Assembly (NCBI RefSeq): GCF_019659805.1 | Contig: NZ_JAIFRO010000003.1 | Coordinates: 181,711 to 245,710 of the forward strand | DNA: 64,000 nt | Reading direction: 5' to 3' | Origin: Bartonella raoultii | GTDB taxonomy: Bacteria; Pseudomonadota; Alphaproteobacteria; Rhizobiales; Rhizobiaceae | Part shown: positions 54,703 to 64,000 of the stretch, in pieces | Layout: every line of letters starts with the position of its first letter | Numbering within the stretch: the first letter of the stretch is position 1 | Notes under the pieces: model-generated | Database searches by the model: none | What the model saw: only the letters and a program-made list of their open reading frames with translations | Told to the model about the DNA's origin: nothing | Made by a program: the position numbers and the translations under genes

Positions 54703-55836
54703 TTAAAAAGCAGGTTTTACTTCATCTAAATAGACGCGCTTTCCACCTTGTATTTGAATTATACCAATAGGAATTTCAGGATTATGGTTTTTATCCATAG
54801 TCATCTCACCAAAGGGGGTTTGAAAATCTTTTAATTTGCTGAGCTCTATAGTAATTTTTTCACGATCAGCGCTACCAGCATTTTCAATAGCTTTCATAAA
54901 CATCATATAACTTGTATAGCCTAAAACAGAATTGATATTTGGTTCTTTATCTGGATAAGCTTCTCTCCATTCTTTTGTGAACTCTTGCGCTGCTTTTGAC
55001 ATATTAGGCATATCTTCACTATAGGGAAGTGTTGTGTGTAAAAAGCCTTCTGCAGCTTTTCCTGCAATTGTAATCGTTTCTGGATTATCCATTGCATCTC
55101 CTCCTATAATTTGAAACTTTGCACCTAATTCATGGGCTTGTTTCATGATAATAGCTCCTTCAGAAAAATAGGCAGGAATGAATAAAATATCAGGTTTTTG
55201 TGCTATAATTTGTGTGAGAACAGCTGAAAAATCTTGATCTCCAGAATTATAGTTTAAATTTGAGATAACTTCACCACCTAATTTTTTAAAAGCACGTGCA
55301 AAATAACTTGCAAGACCGATCGCGTAATCAGATGAGATATCTTTGAGTATAGCGGCCTTTTTTGCGTGTAAAGTTTGAATTGCGTAAGTTGCAATTCCTA
55401 CACCTTGGTAAGAATCAATAAAGCAAGCACGGAAGTAATATTTTTTATTTTGTGTAACAAGTGGATTTGTTGAGGAGGTTGCAATAGTGGGAGTCTTTTC
55501 TTTTTCAGATATTTCTCCACCCGCTAAAGAGAGGGAGGAACCATAACTCCCTATGATTCCATTTACTTTATCGCTTGCCGTTAAGCGCATCACAGCATTA
55601 GCAGCTTCCACTTTATCAGATTTGTTATCAATAACAATAAGCTCTACTTTACGTCCTAATATTTCTGGAACTTTTTTATGTGCTAACTGTATGCCTCTAA
55701 TTTCAAGTTGCCCCCCAAATGCATTCTGACCACTTAGCGGAAGGTAAACACCGATTTTGATAGGCTCACTTGCACAAACATTTGTTACAAGAGCCATTAT
55801 AGCTACGAGTGTAGCTAGGAATTTCCTTAATCGCAT
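54703..55836 (-). CDS. livJ: Branched-chain amino-acid-binding periplasmic protein
   Basis: The ATG at 55836 (MRLRKFLATLVAIMALVTNV) follows AAGGAAGG; an ATG at 55869 is in frame but would put 11 residues before the signal. The ~377-residue product has a signal peptide ending near VCAS and the type I periplasmic-binding fold: IKIGVYLPLSGQNAFGGQLE, SSTNPLVTQNKKYYFRACFI, YNSGDQDFSAVLTQII, NINSVLGYTSYMMFMKAIEN. It captures the substrate for LivHMGF. The specificity (leucine, or another amino acid or amide) is not clear from sequence. Confidence 0.93.
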   Translation of the reverse strand: MRLRKFLATLVAIMALVTNVCASEPIKIGVYLPLSGQNAFGGQLEIRGIQLAHKKVPEILGRKVELIVIDNKSDKVEAANAVMRLTASDKVNGIIGSYGSSLSLAGGEISEKEKTPTIATSSTNPLVTQNKKYYFRACFIDSYQGVGIATYAIQTLHAKKAAILKDISSDYAIGLASYFARAFKKLGGEVISNLNYNSGDQDFSAVLTQIIAQKPDILFIPAYFSEGAIIMKQAHELGAKFQIIGGDAMDNPETITIAGKAAEGFLHTTLPYSEDMPNMSKAAQEFTKEWREAYPDKEPNINSVLGYTSYMMFMKAIENAGSADREKITIELSKLKDFQTPFGEMTMDKNHNPEIPIGIIQIQGGKRVYLDEVKPAF

Positions 55837-56138
55837 TACATACCTTCCTTCATTATTTACTGTTGTCATTTTTTCAGATTATCTTGAACTTTCTTATCAT
55901 GCAAGTTTTAAGATGAATAAAAATATCATTATGTGTAAAACATTTTGTCATTGCGAGTAATGTTGTAAAATATATCAAGCTGACGACCAAATACTAATAA
56001 AAGATGATATTAACACAAAAAATGCGACAATATGGGGAAATCTTAATCTTGGGGCTTGCGTGTTGATATAAGAGCAATGTTTACTTGGGGCTTAGAATCA
56101 ATATCGTGCAATTTAGACCTACAGGATTACATTTTATT

Positions 56139-56717
56139 ATGGCAAGTAAGGATACATTAAAGGATTATTCCCTGTCTGAAGACAGTATAGGTGCTTGTGG
56201 TGAAATTATTGAAATCAGTGGTGTCATTAAGTGGTTTGATGGAAGTAAAGGGTACGGATTTATTGTACCTGATTTACCTAATTTACCTGATATATTATTA
56301 CATGTAACAGTGATGCGCAGGGATGGCTTTCAAACAGCTTTAGAGGGTGCTAAAGTCGTTTGTATTGTTGAAAAAACTGAGCGAGGGTTAAAGTGTGTTC
56401 AGGTGAAATCTATAGATTATTCATCAGCTGTTCATCCCTCTGAGGTTCCTGTACGTACACATGTCGTGGTTACTCCAGAGAGTGGTTTAGAACGCGCAAT
56501 TGTTAAGTGGTTTAATCGTGATAAAGGTTTTGGTTTTCTTAGTCGTGGGCAAGGAACAGAAGATATTTTTATTCATATGGAAACATTGCGTCGCTTTGGT
56601 TTAGCAGAGCTTCGTTCTGGTCAAGTTGTTCTTGTACGTTTTGGTAAAGGAGAAAAAGGTTTAATGACAGCCGAGATCTATCCTGATATAGGGATTCCAT
56701 TTTCTTCCACGCATTAA
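56139..56717 (+). CDS. Cold-shock protein with two CSD domains
   Basis: The ATG at 56139 (MASKDTLKDY) is preferred; a TTG at 56085 lies in a repeated 10-mer and would add 18 residues. The 192-residue product has two cold-shock domains. The first (~27-95) has IKWFDGSKGYGFIVPD and the second (~125-190) has VKWFNRDKGFGFLSRG with IFIHMETLRRFG, both with RNP1-type KGYGFI/KGFGFL motifs. It should bind single-stranded RNA or DNA. The double-domain form is typical of alphaproteobacteria. It is monocistronic, divergent from livJ. Confidence 0.92.
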   Translation: MASKDTLKDYSLSEDSIGACGEIIEISGVIKWFDGSKGYGFIVPDLPNLPDILLHVTVMRRDGFQTALEGAKVVCIVEKTERGLKCVQVKSIDYSSAVHPSEVPVRTHVVVTPESGLERAIVKWFNRDKGFGFLSRGQGTEDIFIHMETLRRFGLAELRSGQVVLVRFGKGEKGLMTAEIYPDIGIPFSSTH

Positions 56718-56947
56718 ATTTCCTTATTGATACAATATCTTTTTAAATCTTCTTTTAAAAAAGAATAATATTTGTAGAGCTATCAAGCATAATAGCTTAT
56801 AAAACAAATTATGTACAAGAGAGAATATATCTATAAAATAGTCAAGAAAACTCATAAGATAATGAGATTTTACATTTGCAAAAAGTGATAAAAAGCAACG
56901 ATTTTATTTTTTATTTTAGCAATAAAGCTTTCAAGAGTGATTTATGT

Positions 56948-57478
56948 ATGAAGATAAAAATACTTTTCAAAAAGAGGTATATTATCCTATTTGTGCTGTT
57001 TTTTATGTTAAAATTTAATCTCGCTGTAGCACAAAAGCCTATGGAACTTCCTATTGATCCGGTCCCTTTAAAAATACAAACAAAGAAGGGGACGTTTTTT
57101 TATAAGGTAGAGCTTGCTTTCACGCCATCTCAAGCAAAAGCTGGTCTAATGTATCGCACATATTTTCCGCGTGACTATGCAATGCTTTTTAAACAACAGG
57201 CAAACAATGGAATCAATGATAAGAAAAAAATGTTTATGTGGATGGCAAATACATCTTTACCTTTAGATATGGTTTTTTTAAATTCTGAGGGAGTTGTTGT
57301 TTCGATTGTTGAAAATACCTCGCCATTTTCAACGGACACCATTTCATCAGAAGTCCCAGCAAGCTTTGTGCTTGAAATTAATGCTGGTGAAGTTTCTGGA
57401 AAACAGATAGAAAAAGGACAACGTGTTATTCATCCTACACTCTGTGGAGAGTGTAAAGAGAGTAAAAATGACAGCTGA
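56948..57478 (+). CDS. Exported DUF192 protein
   Basis: The ATG at 56948 (MKIKILFKKRYIILFVLFFM) gives a clear signal peptide ending near AVAQ. The remaining ~145 residues match the DUF192 fold, with KAGLMYRTYFPRDYAMLF, the characteristic MWMANTSLPLDMVFLN, and FVLEINAGEVSGKQIEKGQR. The function of the family is not established. The C-terminus ends in a cysteine pair (CGECKESKNDS). The downstream hydrolase gene begins within its last codons, so the two are co-expressed. Confidence 0.88.
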   Translation: MKIKILFKKRYIILFVLFFMLKFNLAVAQKPMELPIDPVPLKIQTKKGTFFYKVELAFTPSQAKAGLMYRTYFPRDYAMLFKQQANNGINDKKKMFMWMANTSLPLDMVFLNSEGVVVSIVENTSPFSTDTISSEVPASFVLEINAGEVSGKQIEKGQRVIHPTLCGECKESKNDS

Positions 57479-58241
57479 AGATCTTCGTTTTTTTGAATAT
57501 GATGGTTTGCGATTTGCTTATCGAGAAGAAGGGCAGGGGCCGCCTATTTTATTGATTCATGGTTTTGGATCTTCTGCGCGAGTAAATTGGTATGCAACAA
57601 GTTGGTTTCGTACCCTTACTGAAGCAGGATATCGAGTGATTGCTCTTGATAATCGTGGACATGGAGATTCGGTAAAAAGTTACGATCCTTGTTTTTATAA
57701 GCCGAAAGCTATGGCTGAAGATGCGGTGAAATTATTACAGCATTTAGAATTATCCAAAGTTCATGTTATGGGATATTCTATGGGAGCTCGGATTAGTGCA
57801 TTTATGGCTCTTTTTTATCCAACTTTTGTACATAGCGTTATTTTTGGTGGTTTAGGCATTGGTATGGTAACAGGAGCAGGAAGTTGGGAACCCGTTGCTG
57901 AAGCTCTTTTAGCAAAAGATATTTCTACTATTACCAACCCACGTGGTTTGATGTTTCGTAAATTTGCTGAGCAAACGAAAAGTGATAGACGTGCTCTCGC
58001 AGCTTGTATCATAACATCAAAACAAGAATTAACAGCATCTGAGATTTATAAAATTAAACAACCTGCACTTGTTGCGGTTGGTTCACTAGATGAAATTGGT
58101 GGTGAAGCAGAACCATTAGCAGCACTATTGCCCTGTGGAGAATCCTTATCAATTCCAGATCGAGATCATATGCTTGCTGTAGGGGATAAGGTTTATAAAA
58201 AAGGGGTTATCGATTTTCTTTCTCGATATCCTATTGTATAA
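57468..58241 (+). CDS. Alpha/beta hydrolase
   Basis: The ATG at 57468 (MTAEDLRFFEYDGLRF) overlaps the DUF192 stop by 11 bases; the frame is open earlier but without a better start. The 257-residue product has the hydrolase core: LLIHGFGSSARVNW (oxyanion hole), IALDNRGHGDS, and nucleophile elbow VMGYSMGARISAF with Ser about 103. VAVGSLDEIGG gives an Asp, and IPDRDHMLAVGD gives the His near residue 240. The substrate is unknown. Confidence 0.9.
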   Translation: MTAEDLRFFEYDGLRFAYREEGQGPPILLIHGFGSSARVNWYATSWFRTLTEAGYRVIALDNRGHGDSVKSYDPCFYKPKAMAEDAVKLLQHLELSKVHVMGYSMGARISAFMALFYPTFVHSVIFGGLGIGMVTGAGSWEPVAEALLAKDISTITNPRGLMFRKFAEQTKSDRRALAACIITSKQELTASEIYKIKQPALVAVGSLDEIGGEAEPLAALLPCGESLSIPDRDHMLAVGDKVYKKGVIDFLSRYPIV

Positions 58242-58817
58242 AGTAATGGTCGTTTTTTAAGTTGGCAAAAAGATCCAATATTTTTATGATGTAAATTTTG
58301 CACAAAGATAAACGGGGGTAGTAAGGCTTTCATAAATTTATTTTATATATTGCTTAAGGAGAGCGTTTTTTGTCATTTGCATAAATATATTATAATAGTA
58401 ATTGGGGGAAGAATTATCTTTTAGTCTTGGTGATTAAAAAGAAAACATAAAGGAAAATCCTTTATGTTATAACATTCTGCTTTTAAAAAAGAGACAAACT
58501 ATAAATAATTGATCAATATTTTGTCGAAATATGTTTGTAAGCGCAAACACTAAAATTGAAAATAAAGTGATAATTATTAAAAGCTTATAGTTTTATAGCT
58601 GTTTTTTTACTTTTTAAGCTATACGGTGTGTTAAATAAAAATAGACTCGTTTAGTAGAAGATTCTTGCTAAAGATGCTAAGAAAAAATGCTTTTTAAAGA
58701 AAAGATCACATAAACAAAGATTTAAGAGTAAAGTTTTGTATAGAATTATGAGGCGTTTCTTATTTAGTAAAAAAGAAATTACGCTAAGAATCTTAATAAA
58801 TAGGATAGGAGAGCAGA
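58242..58817. other. Long non-coding stretch with a perfect hairpin
   Basis: About 575 AT-rich bases with no credible gene. At 58444-58468 an 11-base-pair perfect stem (AACATAAAGGA with TCCTTTATGTT, loop AAA) occurs. On the minus strand it is followed by TTCTTTTT, resembling a terminator, but no gene ends there on that strand. The stretch may hold a small RNA or only the 3' and 5' regions of the flanking genes. Confidence 0.5.
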
Positions 58818-59030
58818 GTGAATGTTGATGAGATAAGAAAACTTGATAATTTTTTAAAAAAAACATTCCAAAATTCAGCATTACAAGTAAGAGCACGACC
58901 TAAAAAGGATGATTCTTGTGAGGTTTATATTGGAGAAGAGTTTTTAGGTGTTATCTATCGAGATGAAGAAGAAGGTGAATTATCATATAATTTCTCGATG
59001 GCTATATTAGATATTGATTTAGAAAATTGA
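58818..59030 (+). CDS. DUF3126 family protein
   Basis: A 70-residue acidic protein starting with GTG, supported by GGAGAG seven bases upstream and the family's usual N-terminus (VDEIRKLDNFLKKTF). VRARPKKDDSCEVYIGEEF and VIYRDEEEGELSYNFSMAIL are near-invariant in Hyphomicrobiales. The function is unknown. It stands alone and converges with radC. Confidence 0.9.
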   Translation: MNVDEIRKLDNFLKKTFQNSALQVRARPKKDDSCEVYIGEEFLGVIYRDEEEGELSYNFSMAILDIDLEN

Positions 59031-59071
59031 TTCGCTATGAATAATTATAATTTTTATTTATCCAAAAGAAT

Positions 59072-59869
59072 TCATATAAGTTTTAATGCTTTAAAGCTGG
59101 TGTGGTTGTTTCGTGCAATAATAAGATGATCATGAATGGTAATACCTAATGCATTGGCCGCGTCTTTTATTCGATGTGTCATTGTTATATCAGCATTAGA
59201 TGGTGTAGAATCTCCAGAAGGATGATTATGAACTAAGATAAGTCCTGATGCGGATAATTCTAAAGCACGCATAATAACTTCACGAGGATAAACAGGGGTA
59301 TGATCAATAGTTCCAGTTTGTTGCACTTCATCAGCAAGCAAACCGTTTTTCTTATCAAGAAATAAAATACGAAACTGTTCTCGTGTTTCATGAGCCATGA
59401 CAGCTTTGCAATAAGCTAATACCTTATCCCATGAGGAAAAAATATCACGTTTAAATAATTCTGCACGAGCAAGACGCCCAGCAACATCTGCAATAATTTT
59501 CAAATCAATTGCAGTCGCTGGCCCACATCCTTCAATCTCTTGCAGTCGGTGAATATCAGCGCCTAATACATCTGCTAACGAACCAAAATGTGCTATTAAA
59601 TTTTTAGCTATTGGTTTTGTATTTGCTCGAGGTATCGTACGAAAAAGCAACAATTCAAGATATTCATAATCTTCAATTGCATTTCCTTTTGATTTTAAAT
59701 AACGTTTCCGAAGACGTTCACGATGTCCTTGATAATGTTTATGGTTTTGTGAATATTTTTTAAGCTTTCCACTTTCTCCTTCTTGTATTGGAGTAGGTGG
59801 AGAACTTGATGTTAATGCAAAATGATTGCTTTGTATCTCTCCCTTTTTATTTAATTTTTTATCCATCAT
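59072..59869 (-). CDS. radC: RadC-family JAB domain protein
   Basis: A 265-residue protein. A Ser/Pro-rich N-terminus (1-45) is followed by a helix-hairpin-helix-like region ([20 protein letters not shown]) and the MPN/JAB domain with the metal-binding motif [19 protein letters not shown] and the C-terminal [20 protein letters not shown]. Despite its name the family's role in repair is doubtful; JAB motifs suggest a metalloprotease-like fold. Nine bases downstream of map and read with it. Confidence 0.94.
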   Translation of the reverse strand: MMDKKLNKKGEIQSNHFALTSSSPPTPIQEGESGKLKKYSQNHKHYQGHRERLRKRYLKSKGNAIEDYEYLELLLFRTIPRANTKPIAKNLIAHFGSLADVLGADIHRLQEIEGCGPATAIDLKIIADVAGRLARAELFKRDIFSSWDKVLAYCKAVMAHETREQFRILFLDKKNGLLADEVQQTGTIDHTPVYPREVIMRALELSASGLILVHNHPSGDSTPSNADITMTHRIKDAANALGITIHDHLIIARNNHTSFKALKLI

Positions 59870-59878
59870 ATTTCTACA

Positions 59879-60715
59879 TTATATTTTACTATCTGAATTT
59901 GGAATATAAAAAATATCTTTAGGAGATTGCGTAAATATTTCATATCCTTCACTTGTAACACCGAGTGTATGTTCATATTGTGCAGTGAGAGAGCGATCAC
60001 GTGTAACAGCAGTCCAACCATCAGATAAAATTTTAACTTGTGGTTTTCCAAGGTTAATCATCGGCTCAATGGTAAACATCATACCTTGTTTTAATTCTAC
60101 TCCTTCTCCAAGGTTTCCATAATGAAGAATATTGGGAGCATCATGAAAAAGCTGCCCAATTCCATGTCCACAAAAATCTCGTACAACTGAGCATCGTTCA
60201 GATTCTGCATATTGCTGTATAGCAGCTCCAATATCACCTGTGGTTGCTCCAGGTTTAACGACAGAAATTCCTTTCATAAGACTTTCATAGGTTATTTTTA
60301 GGAGACGTTCTGCAGCACGTCTAATTTTTCCAACAGGATACATGCGGCTCGAATCCCCATGCCAACCATCTAGAATGAAAGTTACATCAACATTAACGAT
60401 GTCGCCTTCTTGTAGAGGTCTTTTATTAGGTATACCATGGCATACGACGTGGTTGATGGATGTACAGCATGAATGGCTGTATCCATGATAATTAAGATCA
60501 GCAGGAAGAGCACCTCGTCTTGCTCCAAAAGTGAAAACAAAATCATCAATTTCTTGTGTAGTCAGTCCAGGTTTAATGATATCTGCAAGTGCATCAAGAC
60601 ATTCCGCAGCAATACGACCAACTTCACGCATTTTAGCAAAAGCATAATCATCAAAAATACGAATTTGTCCGTTAAACTGTAAGGGTGTTTTATTATACTC
60701 AATATATTCAATCAT
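59879..60715 (-). CDS. map: Methionine aminopeptidase (type I)
   Basis: A 278-residue metalloenzyme removing N-terminal methionine from new proteins. The metal ligands are in VNVDVTFILDGWHGDSSRMY (two Asp), GHGIGQLFHDAP (His), FTIEPMINLG (Glu) and TAQYEHTLGVT (Glu). GYSHSCCTSINHVVCHGIPN holds the conserved active-site His. The first ATG overlaps the sfsA stop by eight bases. Longer than E. coli Map because of a ~20-residue N-terminal extension. Operon sfsA-map-radC. Confidence 0.96.
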   Translation of the reverse strand: MIEYIEYNKTPLQFNGQIRIFDDYAFAKMREVGRIAAECLDALADIIKPGLTTQEIDDFVFTFGARRGALPADLNYHGYSHSCCTSINHVVCHGIPNKRPLQEGDIVNVDVTFILDGWHGDSSRMYPVGKIRRAAERLLKITYESLMKGISVVKPGATTGDIGAAIQQYAESERCSVVRDFCGHGIGQLFHDAPNILHYGNLGEGVELKQGMMFTIEPMINLGKPQVKILSDGWTAVTRDRSLTAQYEHTLGVTSEGYEIFTQSPKDIFYIPNSDSKI

Positions 60716-61424
60716 TGTTTTTTCTATTTTCTATATTCACGCGCTGAATCGGAAAAATACCTTCTACACTTACGTGACACTTTATAGCATAAAATTCTAC
60801 CCCTGATTTTAATGCTAAATCAAATTTACGTCCATAGATGGGATCAAGATCATGACAAATTGTGAAAGCTGAGCAATCTTCTCGTTGAATTATATAAAGC
60901 ATAACAGCTCGTTTTCCTTGTTGTACAATTTTTATTAGCTCTTCAAGATGTCGTGCACCACGTTTCGTTTCGGTGTCAGGAAATTCTGCCAATCCTTTTT
61001 GACGAATGAAATGAACATTTTTGACTTCTAAATAACAATCTGGGAGAAGGTCATCATGCAAAAGAAAGTCAATGCGTGAATGTGTTCCGTAGCGTTGTTC
61101 CTTTAAGATTGTTTTATATTCGCTTAATTCTGGTAGTAATCCATTTTGTATTGCTTCTAATGCCAATTTGTTAGGTAAAGTTGTATTGATTCCCACTAAA
61201 GTATTATTTGCTTCGACAATTTCTAATTGATATGCGTATTTTCGTTTGGGGTTATTATTATATGAAAGCCATATATTAGAGTTAGAAGTTGTTAATCCAA
61301 GCATCGATCCTGTATTAGGAACCGATACGGTAAAAGCCTGCTGGTCATTCTGTTTAACATCAGCAAGAAAACGTTTATAACGGCGGATCAGTTTTGCAGG
61401 AAAAAGTTGGGGAATAAAGAGCAT
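60708..61424 (-). CDS. sfsA: SfsA-family DNA-binding/sugar fermentation stimulation protein
   Basis: A 238-residue protein matching SfsA in length and motifs: AKLIRRYKRFLADVKQNDQ, TVSVPNTGSMLGLTTSNSNI, SRIDFLLHDDLLPDCYLEVK with the nuclease-like D-x-x-L/E-V-K arrangement, and TETKRGARHLEELIKIVQQG. The family was found through effects on maltose genes in E. coli and is now placed in a nuclease-like fold; the cellular role is open. First gene of the sfsA-map-radC unit. Confidence 0.93.
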   Translation of the reverse strand: MLFIPQLFPAKLIRRYKRFLADVKQNDQQAFTVSVPNTGSMLGLTTSNSNIWLSYNNNPKRKYAYQLEIVEANNTLVGINTTLPNKLALEAIQNGLLPELSEYKTILKEQRYGTHSRIDFLLHDDLLPDCYLEVKNVHFIRQKGLAEFPDTETKRGARHLEELIKIVQQGKRAVMLYIIQREDCSAFTICHDLDPIYGRKFDLALKSGVEFYAIKCHVSVEGIFPIQRVNIENRKNND

Positions 61425-61664
61425 AGTCTTTTTTAAAATTTATATTTTTATATTTCAACTCCATATTATAATTTAAAATGCTTGCGGCTATATTAAATGA
61501 ACCAACGTTGATATAAAAAGGCTGAGATAGCTTATAAATTGTTATAAAAACAATACTTCATTCTTTCTGAACGAAAAGAGAATATTACCTATAGTGTTTT
61601 ATTAAGATAATTGCGTTCAAAAAAATAATGATCGGAGTATAATATATGACATGAGGTAGGAGTA

Positions 61665-62501
61665 ATGGCTGGAACTAATAAGAAACTTAAAAATTTAACA
61701 AATGGTCCAATTATTATTTTAGTTGAACCACAGTTACCTGAAAATATTGGTATGGTTGCAAGGGCAATGGCAAATTTTGGGCTTTGTAAGCTTCGACTAG
61801 TTAGACCTCGAGAAGAATTTCCAAATGAAAAAACCAAAGCTGCTGCAAGTAAAGCTGATCATGTTATTAACAATGCTATAATTTTTGATACACTACGCGC
61901 TTCAATTGAAGATTTGCATTATGTTTTTGCCACAACAGCACGTGAAAGGTCTGGTTTTAAAACTGTAAAAAGTGCTGTTGAAGCTGCAAGTGTATTACGT
62001 CAGCGTGAAAATTGGGGGCAAAAGACGGGAATTGTTTTTGGAAGAGAACGGTGGGGACTAGAAAATGCTGAAATTAGTCTTGTTGATGAAATCATTACTT
62101 TTCCTGTTAATCCTGCTTTTGCATCACTTAATATTGCACAAGCGGTTTTACTTATGTCTTATGAATGGATGAAATCTGGTTTGAGGAATGCGAGTGATAC
62201 AGCTTTTCGTGCAGTAGAGATGGAACCAGCAAATAAAGTAACATTTCATGGTTTTTTATCTCAATTAGAAAATGCCTTGGATATTCGTGGATATTTTAGA
62301 CCTAAAGAACGTAAAGAAGTAATGCTTACAAATTTGCGTTCTGTTTTTACACGCGCTAATTTTAGCGAGTCTGAAGTTCATTTGTTACGGGGAATTATTT
62401 CTTCTCTAGATCATTTTTCTCCCCAGTTTCCACGAGGAAGCAGAACATCTACAAATCGTGATCATAAAAAATTAAAAACAAATGTGAAGACTGATGGATG
62501 A
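61665..62501 (+). CDS. trmJ: tRNA/rRNA 2'-O-methyltransferase (TrmJ-like, SPOUT)
   Basis: A 278-residue SpoU-type enzyme. VEPQLPENIGMVARAMANFG (motif 1), IVFGRERWGLENAEISLVDE (motif 2) and FASLNIAQAVLLMSYEW (motif 3) form the knotted SAM-binding site. In E. coli TrmJ methylates position 32 of tRNA. A C-terminal extension of helical, basic residues is present as in TrmJ. AGGTAGGAG precedes the ATG. It overlaps murI by eight bases. Target RNA assigned by family only. Confidence 0.9.
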   Translation: MAGTNKKLKNLTNGPIIILVEPQLPENIGMVARAMANFGLCKLRLVRPREEFPNEKTKAAASKADHVINNAIIFDTLRASIEDLHYVFATTARERSGFKTVKSAVEAASVLRQRENWGQKTGIVFGRERWGLENAEISLVDEIITFPVNPAFASLNIAQAVLLMSYEWMKSGLRNASDTAFRAVEMEPANKVTFHGFLSQLENALDIRGYFRPKERKEVMLTNLRSVFTRANFSESEVHLLRGIISSLDHFSPQFPRGSRTSTNRDHKKLKTNVKTDG

Positions 62502-63315
62502 GCGGCCTGTTCTTTTTTTTGATAGTGGTATTGGCGGTTTAACAGTGTTAAAGGAAGTGCGTATTCTTATCCCTGAAGCACAATTTATTTATGTTGCTGA
62601 TGATATAGCATTTCCTTATGGTGATTGGGAAGAAAATATTTTAAAAAAGCGTATTTTAAAGATTTTTTCGAATCTTCTAACACTTTATAATCCTGTCTTA
62701 TGCGTAATTGCTTGCAATACTGTTTCTACACTCATGATGGCAGATTTACGGCAAAACTTTCCTCATATTCTTTTTGTAGGAACAGTCCCTGCTATTAAAA
62801 CAGCAGCTGAACAAACAAAATCTGGTTTTATTTCAGTATTAGCCACACCTGGAACGGTGCAACGTTCTTATACACATGCGTTAATCAATTCTTTTGCAAA
62901 ACACTGTCACGTTCAGCTTGTAGGAAGCGCAAAGCTTGCTGGATTTGCTGAAGATTATTTACGGGGCAAGTCTCTCAATTTGAAAGAATTACGCAACGAA
63001 ATTCTTCCATGTTTTTTTGAAAAAAATGGCAAATATACTGATATTATTGTTTTAGCTTGTACACATTATCCTTTCTTACTTCATTTCTTTCATGAACAAG
63101 CTTTATGGCCAGTAAAATGGATTGATTCAGCAAAAGCCGTAGCTAAACATACAAGAGCGTTATTACCTAAAAATATGTATCACAAGGGTATAAAAAAGCA
63201 TAAAGATTTTGCCCTGTTTACATCACCCAATATAACTTCTTCAACAGAGCGCTTGTTAAAACAATTTGACTTAAATCTTATGAAAAGAGTTGACTTTAGA
63301 ATACAAGATCAATAA
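62494..63315 (+). CDS. murI: Glutamate racemase
   Basis: A 273-residue enzyme supplying D-glutamate for peptidoglycan. The N-terminus [15 protein letters not shown] is the family signature. The two catalytic cysteines are in [10 protein letters not shown] (about residue 74) and [13 protein letters not shown] (about residue 189), and [12 protein letters not shown] is conserved. It starts eight bases before the trmJ stop, so it is probably coupled to it. The first ATG is used. The promoter of rpsD lies just downstream. Confidence 0.96.
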   Translation: MDERPVLFFDSGIGGLTVLKEVRILIPEAQFIYVADDIAFPYGDWEENILKKRILKIFSNLLTLYNPVLCVIACNTVSTLMMADLRQNFPHILFVGTVPAIKTAAEQTKSGFISVLATPGTVQRSYTHALINSFAKHCHVQLVGSAKLAGFAEDYLRGKSLNLKELRNEILPCFFEKNGKYTDIIVLACTHYPFLLHFFHEQALWPVKWIDSAKAVAKHTRALLPKNMYHKGIKKHKDFALFTSPNITSSTERLLKQFDLNLMKRVDFRIQDQ

Positions 63316-63353
63316 TGATGTTCAAGCTGTTTTCTATAAGGAAATGGTCTTTA

Positions 63354-63382
63354 TTGACGTGTCCCGTGGGTAACTTTACATT
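63354..63382 (+). promoter_or_regulatory. Probable sigma-70 promoter of rpsD
   Basis: TTGACG (-35, 63354-63359) and TACATT (-10, 63377-63382) with a 17-base spacer, upstream of a ~100-base leader to rpsD. The leader contains a palindromic CTTTAATATTTAAAG (63405-63419) and a GAGGAGGG element. Good match to an alphaproteobacterial housekeeping promoter, not tested. Confidence 0.5.
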
Positions 63383-63485
63383 TATGTATAAGGAGTCCTG
63401 TCAGTCTTTAATATTTAAAGGCAGAGGAGGGTGCGTTTCCTTGAGATCTTATTGTGATCTTGTGTTCTATTTTGAAGGAAATGCG

Positions 63486-64000
63486 ATGAGTAAACGCGAA
63501 ACAACGAAATATAAAATTGACCGCCGTATGGGAGAGAATATTTGGGGGCGTCCAAAATCTCCTGTTAATCGCCGTGATTATGGTCCAGGCCAGCATGGGC
63601 AGCGCCGTAAAGGAAAGCTTTCAGATTATGGTGTACAGTTGCGTGCTAAGCAGAAATTAAAAGGGTTTTATGGTGATATTTCAGAAAAACAATTCCGTAA
63701 AATCTATGAAGAAGCTGCTCGTAGACGGGGGGATACAGGTGAAAATCTTATTGGACTTTTAGAATCGCGTTTGGACGCTGTTATCTATCGTGCGAAATTT
63801 GTGCCTACTATTTTTGCTTCTCGTCAGTTTATTAATCATGGTCACGTTAATGTAAATGGTCGGCGTACAAATATTCAATCATACCGTTGTAAGCCAGGTG
63901 ATATTATTGAAGTCCGTGAAAAGTCTAAGCAGCTTGTTTTGGTTTTAGAGTCTGTGCAATTGGCAGAACGGGATGTACCTGAATATATTGAAGCAGATCA
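63486..64000 (+). CDS. rpsD: 30S ribosomal protein S4, 3'-truncated by window edge
   Basis: The ATG at 63486 follows GAAGGAAATGCG. The 171 visible residues start [20 protein letters not shown] and contain [39 protein letters not shown] and the S4 RNA-binding domain ([36 protein letters not shown]). It binds 16S rRNA early in 30S assembly and in many bacteria regulates its own operon. The window ends before the stop, at about residue 172 of ~205. Confidence 0.97.
   Translation, partial: MSKRETTKYKIDRRMGENIWGRPKSPVNRRDYGPGQHGQRRKGKLSDYGVQLRAKQKLKGFYGDISEKQFRKIYEEAARRRGDTGENLIGLLESRLDAVIYRAKFVPTIFASRQFINHGHVNVNGRRTNIQSYRCKPGDIIEVREKSKQLVLVLESVQLAERDVPEYIEAD

Overview
The window looks like a chromosomal segment of an AT-rich alphaproteobacterium of the order Hyphomicrobiales (Rhizobiales), most likely a Bartonella species. 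This is inferred from the protein families, from the block pyrB-pyrC'-plsY-dprA-topA-rnr followed by rpmG, from the DUF3126 protein, and from the mix of a compact AT-rich core with decaying phage and toxin-antitoxin modules. No database search was possible, so the genus is an inference.

Region 1 (1-17869, all + strand) is the distal half of a tightly packed phage-type operon. It runs: partial virion protein, GNAT-like protein, three probable internal/ejection proteins, a transglycosylase, three paralogous tail-collar proteins, a small coiled-coil protein, a 1835-residue coiled-coil fibre with a C-type-lectin-like tip, then a lysis cassette (GH24 lysozyme, overlapping i-spanin/o-spanin pair, holin-like protein) and a D12-class adenine methyltransferase. 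Nearly every junction overlaps or is a few bases wide and no gene here is broken, so the block looks maintained. It could be an active prophage or the structural cluster of the Bartonella gene transfer agent (BaGTA); packaging and head genes lie to the left of the window.

Region 2 (about 17870-25858) is an accessory graveyard. It opens with a 16-bp copy of a tRNA-Leu 3' end (att-like), then a DUF900-type lipoprotein hydrolase and an unknown coiled-coil protein. Next come a tyrosine-integrase pseudogene with in-frame stops and an inverted, decayed second copy of the entire lysis cassette including its terminator. After these lie an intact MazEF-type module with a palindromic operator, a RelE/HigB-type module with a beheaded toxin, a remnant of phage late-control protein D, a frameshifted HicAB pair, a frameshifted YqaJ-type nuclease and an AlpA-like regulator. 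The region ends at tRNA-Thr(TGT).

Region 3 (25859-64000) is ordinary core genome. It contains fatty-acid synthesis (accBC), a DsbA-like oxidoreductase, glpD, dusA, cobT, an Lrp regulator, a uracil-DNA glycosylase family protein, a secreted nuclease, rpmG and an MFS transporter. These are followed by the rnr-topA-dprA-plsY-pyrC'-pyrB block, an AidB-like flavoprotein, ruvX, gatCA, a complete branched-chain amino-acid ABC transporter (livJHMGF), a double cold-shock protein, DUF192 and alpha/beta-hydrolase proteins, DUF3126, radC-map-sfsA, trmJ-murI and the start of rpsD.

The main points for follow-up are the duplicated and decaying lysis cassette with a terminator abutting the lysozyme gene, the lectin-tipped giant fibre, the tRNA-Leu att scar, the layered toxin-antitoxin fossils, and a PyrC lacking its metal-binding histidines.
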